From the NCBI RefSeq assembly GCF_963662255.1, contig NC_085068.1, positions 992,001 through 1,056,000 on the forward strand: a DNA stretch of 64,000 bases, given 5' to 3'. Positions within the stretch are counted from its first letter, which is position 1; every line of letters begins with the position of its first letter. Source of the DNA: Cinclus cinclus. Lineage: Eukaryota; Chordata; Aves; Passeriformes; Cinclidae. Under the pieces are notes generated by a model, which ran no database searches, was not told where the DNA came from, and worked only from the letters and a program-made list of their open reading frames with translations. This document shows, piece after piece, positions 49,140 through 61,280 of this stretch. A program made the position numbers and the translations under genes.

Positions 49140-52100
49140 TTGGGTCACAATGGTTCCTTGCTTCTCTTAACCCCTGTGGTGTCACAATGCATCCCATGCC
49201 CTTTTAGGCCACTTGATGTCACAATGAATCATTTGATTCTTGGCCTCCATGGTGGCAGAATTGTACCAGGTTTTACTTGGGCCCCATGCTTTCACAATTC
49301 ATCCCTGCCCCTTTTAGGCCCATTGGTGTCACAAGGGATCATTAGATTGTTAGCCTGCATTGGGTCACAATGGTTCCTTGCTTCTCTTAACCCCTGTGCT
49401 GTCACAATGCATCCCATGCCCTTTTAGGCCACTTGATGTCACAATGAATTATTTGATTCTTGGCCTCCATGGTGGCATAATAGATCCTTGCATCTATTGG
49501 TCCCCGTGCTGTCACAATTCATCCCTGCCCCTTTTAGGCGCATTGGTGTCACAAGGGATGATTAGATTGTTAGCCTGCATTGGGTCACAATGGTTCCTTG
49601 CTTCTCTTAACCTCTGTGGTGTCACAATGCATCCCATGCCCTTTTAGGCCACTTCATGTCACAATGAATCATTTGATTCTTGGCCTCCATGGTGTCATAA
49701 TGGTTCCTTGTTTCTATTGGGCCCCATGCTGTCACAATTCATCCCTGGCCCTTTTACGCCCCCTGGTGTCAAATGGGATCCTGGGATTATTAGCCTCCAT
49801 TGGGTCACAATGGATCCTTGCTTCTCTTAACCCCTGTGCTGTCACAATGCATCCCATGCCCTTTTAGGCCACTTGATGTCACAATGAATTATTTGATTCT
49901 TGGCCTCCACGGTGGCATAATAGATCCTTGCTTCTATTGGTCCCCGTACTATAACAATCCATCCCTGGCCCTTTTTATACCCCCTGGTGCCACAAGGGAT
50001 CATTAGATTGTTAGCCTGCATTGGGTCACAATGGTTCCTTGCTTCTCTTAACCTCTGTGGTGTCACAATGCATTCCAAGCCCTTTTAGGCCACTTGGTCT
50101 TACAATGAATCATTTAATTCTTGGCCTCCATGGTGGCGTAATTGTACCAGGTTTTTATTGGGCCCCATGCTGTCACAATTCATCCCTGGCCCTTTTACGC
50201 CCCCTGGTGTCAAAAGTGATTCTTAGATTGTTAGCCTGCATTGGGTCACAATGGTTCCTTACTTCTCTTAACCCCTGTGCTGTCACAATGCATCCCATGC
50301 CCTTTTAGGCCACTTGATGTCACAATGAATCATTTAATTCTTGGCCTCCATGGTGGCGTAATTGTACCAGGTTTTAAGTGGGCCCCATGCTTTCACAATA
50401 TATCCCTGCCCCTTTTAGGCCCATTGGTGTCAAAAGGGATCATTAGATTGTTAGCCTCCATTGGGTCACAATGGATCCTTGCTTCTCTTAACCCCTGTGC
50501 TGTCACAATGCATCCCATGCCCTTTTAGGCCACATGATGTCACAATGAATCATTTGATTCTTGGCCTCCATTGTGGCATAATTGTACCAGGTTTTATTGG
50601 GCCCCATGCTTTCACAATTCATCCCTGCCCCTTTTAGGCCCATTGGTGTCACAAGGGATCATTATACTGTTAGCCTGCATTGGGTCACAATGGTTCCTTG
50701 CTTCTCTTAACCTCTGTGGTGTCACAATGCATCCCATGCCCTTTTAGGCCACTTGATGTCACAATGAATCATTTGATTCTTGGCCTCCATGGTGTCATAA
50801 TGGTTCCTTGTTTCTATTGGGCCCCATGCTGTCACAATTCATCCCTGGCCCTTTTACACCCCCTGGTGTCAAATGGGATCCTGGGATTATTAGCCTCCAT
50901 TGGGTCACAATGGATCCTTGCTTCTCTTAACCCCTGTGCTGTCACAAGGCATCCCATGCCTTTTAGGCCACTTGATGTCACAATGAATCATTTGATTCTT
51001 GGCCTCCATGGTGCCATAATAGATCCTTGCTTCTATTGGTCCCCGTGCTGTAACAATCCATCCCTGGCCCTATTGCAACCCCTGGTGCCACAAGGGATCA
51101 TTAGATTGTTAGCCTGCATTGGGTCACAATGGTTCCTTGCTTCTCTTAACCTCTGTGGTGTCACAATGCATTCCAAGCCCTTTTAGGCCACTTGATGTCA
51201 CAATGAACCATTTGATTCTTGGCCTTCATGGTGTCATAATGGTTCCTTGCTTCTATAGGTCCCCATGCTGTCAGAGTCCATCCGTGGTCTTTTGCGCCCC
51301 CTGATGTCAAAAGGGATTCTTAGATTGTTAGCCTGCATTGGGTCACAATGGTTCCTTGCTTCTCTTAACCCCTGTGCTGTCACAATGCTACCCATGCCCT
51401 TTTAGGCCACTTGATGTCACAATGAATCATTTAAATCTTGGCCTCCATGGTGGCGTAATTGTACCAGGTTTTAATTGGGCCCCATGCTTTCACAATTCAT
51501 CCCTGCCCCTTTTAGGCCCATTGGTGTTAAAAGGGATCATTAGCTTGTTAGCCTCCATTGGGTCACAATGGATCCTTGCTTCTCTTAACCCCTGTGCTGT
51601 CACAATGCATCCCATGCCCTTTTAGGCCACATGATGTCACAATGAATCATTTGATTCTTGGCCTCCACGGTGGCATAATATATCCTTGCTTCTATTGGTC
51701 CCCGTGCTGTAACAATCCATCCCTGGCCCTTTTTATACCCCCTGGTGCCACAAGGGATCATTAGATTGTTAGCCTGCATTGGGTCACAATGGTTCCTTGC
51801 TTCTCTTAACCTCTGTGGTGTCACAATGCATCCCATGCCCTTTTAGGCCACATGATGTCACAATGAATCATTTGATTCTTGGCCTCCACGGTGGCATAAT
51901 AGATCCTTGCTTCTATTGGTCCCCGTGCTGTAACAATCCATCCCTGGCCCTTTTTATACCCCCTGGTGCCACAAGGGATCATTAGATTGTTAGCCTGCAT
52001 TGGGTCACAATGGTTCCTTGCTTCTCTTAACCCCTGTGGTGTCACAATGCATCCCATGCCCTTTTGTGCCACTTGATGTCACAATGAATCATTTGATTCT

Positions 52101-55100
52101 TGGCCTCCATGGTGGCATAATTGTACCAGGTTTTACTTGGGCCCCATGCTGTCACAATTCATCCCTGGCCCTTTTAGGCCCATTGGTGTCACAAGGGATC
52201 ATTAGCTTGTTAGCCTGCATTGGGTCACAATGGTTCCTTGCTTCTCTTAACCCCTGTGCTGTCACAATGCATCCCATGCCCTTTTAGGCCACTTGATGTC
52301 ACAATGAATCATTTGATTCTTGGCCTCCATGGTGTCATAATGGTTCCTTGTTTCTATTGGGCCCCATGCTGTCACAATTCATCCCTGGCCCTTTTACGCC
52401 CCCTGGTGTCAAATGGGATCCTGGGATTATTCGCCTCCATTGGGTCACAATGGATGCTAGCTTCTCTTAACCCCTGTGCTGTCACAATGCGTCCCATGCC
52501 CTTTTAGGCCACTTGATGTCACAATGAATAATTTGATTCTTGGCCTCCATGGTGGCGTATTTGTACCAGGTTTTAATAGGGCCCCATGCTTTCACAATAT
52601 ATCACGGCCCCTTTTAGGCCCATTGGTGTGAACAGGGATCATTAGATTGTTAGCCTCCATTGGGTCACAATGGATCCTTGCTTCTCTTAACCCCTGTGCT
52701 GTCACAATGCATCCCATGCCCTTTTAGGCCACATGATGTCACAATGAATCATTTGATTCTTGGCCTCCACCGTGGCATAATAGATCCTTGCTTCTATTGG
52801 TCCCCGTACTGTAACAATCCATCCCTGGCCCTTTTTATACCCCCTGGTGCCACAAGGGATCATTAGATTGTTAGCCTGCATTGGGTCACAATGGTTCCTT
52901 GCTTCTCTTAACCTCTGTGGTGTCACAATGCATTCCAAGCCCTTTTAGGCCACTTGATGTCACAATGAACCATTTGATTCTTGGCCTTCATGGTGTCATA
53001 ATGGTTCCTTGCTTCTATAGGTCCCCATGCTGTCAGAGTTCATCCGTGGTCCTTTTGCGCCCCCTGGTGTCAAAAGGGATTCTTAGATTCTTAGATTGTT
53101 AGCCTCCATTGGGTCACAATGGATCCTTGCTTCTCTTTACCTCTGTGGTGTCACAATGCATCCCATGCCCTTTTAGGCCACTTGATGTCACAATGAATCA
53201 TTTGATTCTTGGCCTCCATGGTGGCGTAATTGTACCAGGTTTTAATTGGGGCCCATGCTTTCACAATACATCCCTGCCCCTTTTAGGCCCATTGGTGTCA
53301 AAAGGGATCATTAGATTGTTAGCCTCCATTGGGTCACAATGGATCCTTGCTTCTCTTAACCCCTGTGCTGTCACAATGCATCCCATGCCCTTTTAGGCCA
53401 CATGACGTCACAATGAATTATTTGATTCTTGGCCTCCATGGCGGCATAATAGATCCTTGCTTCTATTGGTCCCCGTGCTGTAACAATCCATCCCTGGCCC
53501 TTTTTATACCCCCTGGTGCCACAAGGGATCATTAGATTGTTAGCCTGCATTGGGTCACAATGGTTCCTTGCTTCTCTTAACCTCTGTGGTGTCACAATGC
53601 ATTCCAAGCCCTTTTAGGCCACTAGATGTCACAATGAACCATTTGATTCTTGGCCTTCATGGTGTCATAATGGTTCCTTGCTTCTATAGGTCCCCATGCT
53701 GTCAGAGTTCATCCGTGGTCCTTTTGCGCCCCCCGGTGTCAAAAGGGATTCTTAGATTGTTAGCCTGCATTGGGTCACAATGGTTCCTTGCTTCTCTTAA
53801 CCTCTGTGGTGTCACAATGCATCCCATGCCCTTTTAGGCCACTTGATGTCACAATGAATCATTTGATTCTTGGCCTCCATGGTGGCATAATTGTACCAGC
53901 TTTTACTTGGGCCCCATGCTGTCACAATTCATCCCTGGCCCTTTTAGGCACATTGGTGTCACAAGGGATCATTAGATTGTTAGCCTGCATTGGGTCACAA
54001 TGGTTCCTTGCTTCTCTTAACCCCTGTGCTGTCACAATGCATCCCATGCCCTTTTAGGCCACTTGATGTCACAATGAATCATTTGATTCTTGGCCTCCAT
54101 GGTGTCATAATGGTTCCTTGTTTCTATTGGGCCCCATGCTGTCACAATTCATCCCTGGCCATTTTACGCCCCCTGGTGTCAAATGGGATCCTGGGATTAT
54201 TAGCCTCCATTGGGTCACAATGGATGCTAGCTTCTCTTAACCCCTGTGCTGTCACAATGCGTCCCATGCCCTTTTAGTCCACTTGATGTCACAATGAATA
54301 ATTTGATTCTTGGCCTCCATGGTGGCGTAATTGTACCAGGTTTTAATTGGGCCCCATGCTTTCACAATATATCACGGCCCCTTTTAGGCCCATTGGTGTG
54401 AATAGGGATCATTAGCTTGTTAGCCTCCATTGGGTCACAATGGATCCTTGCTTCTCTTAACCCCTGTGCTGTCACAATGCATCCCATTCCCTTTTAGTCC
54501 ACATGATGTCACAATGAATCATTTGATTCTTGGCCTCCACCGTGGCATAATAGATCCTTGATTCTATTGGTCCCCATGCTTTCACAATTCACCCCTGGCC
54601 CTTTTAGGCCCATTGGTGTCACAAGGGATCATTAGATTGTTAGCCTGCACTGGGTCACAATGGTTCCTTGCTTCTCTTAACCCCTGTGCTGTCACAATGC
54701 ATCCCATGCCCTTTTAGGCCACTTGATGTCACAATGAATCATTTGATTCTTGGCCTCCATGGTGTCATAATGGTTCCTTGTTTCTATTGGGCCCCATGCT
54801 GTCACAATTCATCCCTGGCCCTTTTACGCCCCCTGGTGTCAAATGGGATCCTGGGATTATTAGCCTCCATTGGGTCACAATGGATCCTTGCTTCTCTTAA
54901 CCCCTGTGCTGTCACAATGCATCCCATGCCCTTTTAGGCCACTTGATGTCACAATGAATCATTTGATTCTTGGCCTCCACGGTGCCATAATAGATCCTTG
55001 CTTCTATTGGTCCCCGTGCTGTAACAATCCATCCCTGGCCCTTTTTATACCCCCTGGTGCCACAAGGGATTATTAGATTGTTAGCCTGCATTGGGTCACA

Positions 55101-58100
55101 ATGGTTCCTTGCTTCTCTTAACCTCTGTGGTGTCACAATGCATTCCAAGCCCTTTTAGGCCACTTGATGTCACAATGAACCATTTGATTCTTGGCCTTCA
55201 TGGTGTCATAATGGTTCCTTGCTTCTATAGGTCCCCATGCTGTCAGAGTTCATCCGTGGTCCTTTTGCGCCCCCCGGTGTCAAAAGGGATTCTTAGATTC
55301 TTAGATTGTTAGCCTCCATTGGGTCACAATGGATCCTTGCTTCTCTTAACCTCTGTGGTGTCACAATGCATCCCATGCCCTTTTAGGCCACTTGATGTCA
55401 CAATGAATCATTTGATTCTTGGCCTCCATGGTCGCGTAATTGTACCAGGTTTTAATTGGGGCCCATGCTTTCACAATACATCCCTGCCCCTTTTAGGCCC
55501 ATTGGTGTCAAAAGGGATCATTAGATTGTTAGCCTCCATTGGGTCACAATGGATCCTTGCTTCTCTTAACCCCTGTGCTGTCACAATGCATCCCATGCCC
55601 TTTTAGTCCACTTGATGTCACAATGAATTATTTGATTCTTGGCCTCCACGGTGGCATAATAAATCCTTGCTTCTATTGGTCCCCGTACTGTAACAATCCA
55701 TCCCTGGCCCTTTTTATACCCCCTGGTGCCACAAGGGATCATTAGATTGTTAGCCTGCATTGGGTCACAATGGTTCCTTGCTTCTCTTAACCTCTGTGGT
55801 GTCACAATGCATTCCAAGCCCTTTTAGGCCACTAGATGTTACAATGAACCATTTGATTCTTGGCCTTCATGGTGTCATAATGGTTCCTTGCTTCTATAGG
55901 TCCCCATGCTGTCAGAGTCCATCCGTGGTCCTTTTGCGCCCCCTGGTGTCAAAAGTGATTCTTAGATTGTTAGCCTGCATTGGGTCACAATGGTTCCTTA
56001 CTTCTCTTAACCCCTGTGCTGTCACAATGCATCCCATGCCCTTTTAGGCCACTTGATGTCACAATGAATCATTTAATTCTTGGCCTCCATGGTGGCGTAA
56101 TTGTACCAGGTTTTAAGTGGGCCCCATGCTTTCACAATATATCCCTGCCCTTTTAGGCCCATTGGTGTCAAAAGGGATCATTAGATTGTTAGCCTCCATT
56201 GGGTCACAATGGATCCTTGCTTCTCTTAACCCCTGTGCTGTCACAATGCATCCCATGCCCTTTTAGGCCACATGATGTCACAATGAATCATTTGATTCTT
56301 GGCCTCCATGGTGGCAGAATTGTACCAGGTTTTATTGGGCCCCATGCTTTCACAATTCATCCCTGCCCCTTTTAGGCCCATTGGTGTCACAAGGGATCAT
56401 TAGATTGTTAGCCTCCATTGGGTCACAATGGTTCCTTGCTTCTCTTAACCTCTGTGGTGTCACAATGCATCCCATGCCCTTTTAGGCCACTTGATGTCAC
56501 AATGAATCATTTGATTCTTGGCCTCCATGGTGTCATAATGGTTCCTTTTTTCTATTGGGCCCCATGCTGTCACAATTCATCCCTGGCCCTTTTACGCCCC
56601 CTGGTGTCAAATGGGATCCTGGGATTATTAGCCTCCGTTGGGTCACAATGGATCCTTGCTTCTCTTAACCCCTGTGCTGTCACAATGCATCCCATGCCCT
56701 TTTAGGCCACTTGATGTCACAATGAATCATTTGATTCTTGGCCTCCACGGTGGCATAATAGATCCTTGCTTCTATTGGTCCCCGTGCTGTGACAATCCAT
56801 CCCTGGCCCTTTTTATACCCCCTGGTGCCACAAGGGATCATTAGATTGTTAGCCTGCATTGGGTCACAATGGTTCCTTGCTTCTCTTAACCTCTGTGGTG
56901 TCACAATGCATTCCAAGCCCTTTTAGGCCACTTGGTCTTACAATGAACCATTTGATTCTTGGCCTTCATGGTGTCATAATGGTTCCTTGCTTCTATAGGT
57001 CCCCATGCTGTCAGAGTTCATCCGTGGTCCTTTTGCGCCCCCTGGTGTCAAGAGGGATTCTTAGATTCTTAGATTGTTAGCTTGCATTGGGTCACAATGG
57101 ATCCTTGCTTCTCTTAACCCCTGTGGTGTCACAATGCATCCCATGCCCTTTTAGGCCACATGATGTCACAATGAATCATTTGATTCTTGGCCTCCACGGT
57201 GCCATAATAGATCCTTGCTTCTATTGGTCCCCGTGCTGTAACAATCCATCCCTGGCCCTTTTTATACACCCTGGTGCCACAAGGGATCATTAGATTGTTA
57301 GCCTGCATTGGGTCACAATGGTTCCTTGCTTCTCTTAACCTCTGTGGTGTCACAATACATTCCAAGCCCTTTTAGGCCACTTGATGTCACAATGAACCAT
57401 TTGATTCTTGGCCTTCATGGTGTCATAATGGTTCCTTGCTTCTATAGGTCCCCATGCTGTCAGAGTCCATCCGTGGTCCTTTTGCGACCCCTGGTGTCAA
57501 AAGGGATTCTTAGATTGTTAGCCTGCATTGGGTCACAATGGTTCCTTGCTTCTCTTAACCCCTGTGCTGTCACAATGCAACCCATGCCCTTTTAGGCCAC
57601 TTGATGTCACAATGAATCATTTAAATCTTGGCCTCCATGGTGGCGTAATTGTACCAGGTTTTAATTGGGCCCCATGCTTTCACAATTCATCCCTGCCCCT
57701 TTTAGGCCCATTGGTGTTAAAAGGGATCATTAGCTTGTTAGCCTCCATTGGGTCACAATGGATCCTTGCTTCTCTTAACCCCTGTGCTGTCACAATGCAT
57801 CCCATGCCCTTTTAGGCCACATGATGTCACAATGAATCATTTGATTCTTGGCCTCCACGGTGGCATAATATATCCTTGCTTCTATTGGTCCCCGTGCTGT
57901 TACAATCCATCCCTGCCCCTTTTTATACCCCCTGGTGCCACAAGGGATCATTAGATTGTTAGCCTGTATTGGGTCACAATGGATCCTTGCTTCTCTTAAC
58001 CCCTGTGGTGTCACAATGCATCCCATGCCCTTTTGTGCCACTTGATGTCACAATGAATCATTTGATTCTTTGCCTCCATGGTGGCAGAATTGTACCAGGT

Positions 58101-58188
58101 TTTACTTGGGCCCCATGCTTTCACAATTCATCCCTGCCCCTTTTAGGCTCATTGGTGTCACAAGGGATCATTAGATTGTTAGCCTGCA
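49140..58188 (+). repeat. Distal block paralogous to 13186-21455
   Basis: About 41 monomers. Relative to the proximal block it lacks 661 bp (three monomers, fused at 51558) and 220 bp (one monomer before 52000). It gains 110 bp (full monomer at 53990 against the half at 18918), 660 bp, 441 bp and 450 bp at successive points. It carries the same mosaic monomer (50021) and the TATTGCAACCCC variant (about 51071). Confidence 0.85.
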
Positions 58189-61100
58189 TTGGGTCACAAT
58201 GGTTCCTTGCTTCTCTTAACCTCTGTGGTGTCACAATGCATCCCATGCCCTTTTAGGCCACTTGATGTCACAATGAATCATTTGATTCTTGGCCTCCATG
58301 GTGTCATAATGGTTCCTTTTTTCTATTGGGCCCCATGCTGTCACAATTCATCCCTGGCCCTTTTACGCCCCCTGGTGTCAAATGGGATCCTGGGATTATT
58401 AGCCTCCGTTGGGTCACAATGGATCCTTGCTTCTCTTAACCCCTGTGCTGTCACAATGCATCCCATGCCCTTTTAGGCCACTTGATGTCACAATGAATCA
58501 TTTGATTCTTGGCCTCCACGGTGGCATAATAGATCCTTGCTTCTATTGGTCCCCGTGCTGTGACAATCCATCCCTGGCCCTTTTTATACCCCCTGGTGCC
58601 ACAAGGGATCATTAGATTGTTAGCCTGCATTGGGTCACAATGGTTCCTTGCTTCTCTTAACCTCTGTGGTGTCACAATGCATTCCAAGCCCTTTTAGGCC
58701 ACTTGGTCTTACAATGAACCATGTGATTCTTGGCCTTCATGGTGTCATAATGGTTCCTTGCTTCTATAGGTCCCCATGCTGTCAGAGTTAATCCGTGGTC
58801 CTTTTGCGCCCCCTGGTGTCAAGAGGGATTCTTAGATTCTTAGATTGTTAGCCTGCATTGGGTCACAACGTATCCTTGCTTCTCTTAACCCCTGTGGTGT
58901 CACAATGCATCCCATGCCCTTTTAGGCCACTAGATGTCACAATGAATCATTTGATTCTTGGCCTCCACGGTGGCATAATAGATCCTTGCTTCTATTGGTC
59001 CCCGTGCTGTAACAATCCATCCCTGGCCCTTTTTATACCCCCTGGTGCCACAAGGGATCATTAGATTGTTAGCCTGCATTGGGTCACAATGGTTCCTTGC
59101 TTCTCTTAACCTCTGTGGTGTCACAATGCATTCCAAGCCCTTTTAGGCCACTTGATGTCACAATGAACCATGTGATTCTTGGCCTTCATGGTGTCATAAT
59201 GGTTCCTTGCATCTATAGGTCCCCATGCTGTCAGAGTCCATCCGTGGTCCTTTTGCGCCCCCTGGTGTCAAAAGGGATTCTTAGATTGTTAGCCTGCATT
59301 GGGTCACAAGGGTTCCTTGCTTCTCTTAACCCCTGTGCTGTCACAATGCAACCCATGCCCTTTTAGGCCACTTGATGTCACAATGAATCATTTAAATCTT
59401 GGCCTCCATGGTGGCGTAATTGTACCAGGTTTTAATTGGGCCCCATGCTTTCACAATTCATCCCTGCCCCTTTTAGGCCCATTGGTGTTAAAAGGGATCA
59501 TTAGATTGTTAGCCTCCATTGGGTCACAATGGATCCTTGCTTCTCTTAACCCCTGTGCTGTCACAATGCATCCCATGCCCTTTTAGGCCACATGATGTCA
59601 CAATGAATCATTTGATTCTTGGCCTCCACGGTGGCATAATATATCCTTGCTTCTATTGGTCCCCGTGCTGTTACAATCCATCCCTGGCCCTTTTTATACC
59701 CCCTGGTGCCACAAGGGATCATTAGATTGTTAGCCTGCATTGGGTCACAATGGATCCTAGCTTCTCTTAACCCCTGTGGTGTCACAATGCATCCCATGCC
59801 CTTTTAGGCCACTTGATGTCACAATGAATCATTTGATTCTTGGCCTCCATGGTGGCAGAATTGTACCAGGTTTTACTTGGGCCCCATGCTTTCACAATTC
59901 ATCCCTGCCCCTTTTAGGCCCATTGGTGTCACAAGGGATCATTAGATTGTTAGCCTGCATTGGGTCACAATGGTTCCTTGCTTCTCTTAACCTCTGTGGT
60001 GTCACAATGCATCCCATGCCCTTTTAGGCCACTTGATGTCACAATGAATCATTTGATTCTTGGCCTCCATGGTGTCATAATGGTTCCTTGTTTCTATTGG
60101 GCCCCATGCTGTCACAATTCATCCCTGGCCCTTTTACGCCCCCTGGTGTCAAATGGGATCCTGGGATTATTAGCCTCCATTGGGTCACAATGGATCCTTG
60201 CTTCTCTTAACCCCTGTGCTGTCACAAGGCATCCCATGCCTTTTAGGCCACTTGATGTCACAATGAATCATTTGATTCTTGGCCTCCATGGTGCCATAAT
60301 AGATCCTTGCTTCTATTGGTCCCCGTGCTGTAACAATCCATCCCTGGCCCTTTTTATACCCCCTGGTGCCACAAGGGATCATTAGATTGTTAGCCTGCAT
60401 TGGGTCACAATGGTTCCTTGCTTCTCTTAAGCTCTGTGGTGTCACAATGCATTCCAAGCCCTTTTAGGCCACTTGATGTCACAATGAACCATTTGATTCT
60501 TGGCCTTCATGGTGTCATAATGGTTCCTTGCTTCTATAGGTCCCCATGCTGTCAGAGTCCATCCGTGGCCCTTTTGCGCCCCCTGGTGTCAAAAGGGATT
60601 CTTAGATTGTTAGCCTGCATTGGGTCACAATGGTTCCTTGCTTCTCTTAACCCCTGTGCTGTCACAATGCAACCCATGCCCTTTTAGGCCACTTGATGTC
60701 ACAATGAATCATTTAAATCTTGGCCTCCATGGTGGCGTAATTGTACCAGGTTTTAATTGGGCCCCATGCTTTCACAATTCATCCCTGCCCCTTTTAGGCC
60801 CATTGGTGTTAAAAGGGATCATTAGATTGTTAGCCTGCATTGGGTCACAATGGTCCCTTGCTTCTCTTAACCCCTGTGCTGTCACAATGCATCCCATGCC
60901 CTTTTAGGCCACATGATGTCACAATGAATCATTTGATTCTTGGCCTCCACGGTGGCATAATATATCCTTGCTTCTATTGGTCCCCGTGCTGTTACAATCC
61001 ATCCCTGGCCCTTTTTATACCCCCTGGTGCCACAAGGGATCATTAGATTGTTAGCCTGCATTGGGTCACAATGGATCCTAGCTTCTCTTAAACCCTGTGG

Positions 61101-61280
61101 TGTCACAATGCATCCCATGCCCTTTTGTGCCACTTGATGTCACAATGAATCATTTGATTCTTGGCCTCCATGGTGGCAGAATTGTACCAGGTTTTACTTG
61201 GGCCCCATGCTTTCACAATTCATCCCTGCCCCTTTTAGGCTCATTGGTGTCACAAGGGATCATTAGATTGTTAGCCTGCA
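58189..61280 (+). repeat. 14-monomer higher-order unit, copy F1 (3092 bp)
   Basis: Class order 2-3-4-3-4-1-3-1-2-3-4-1-3-1, with one 228 bp P4 at 58630. Shares the rare CCTTTTTTCTATTGGG (S4 of P2) and GAGTTAATCCG variants with the next copy. Also related to 21456-23336 at offset 36953. Confidence 0.88.
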
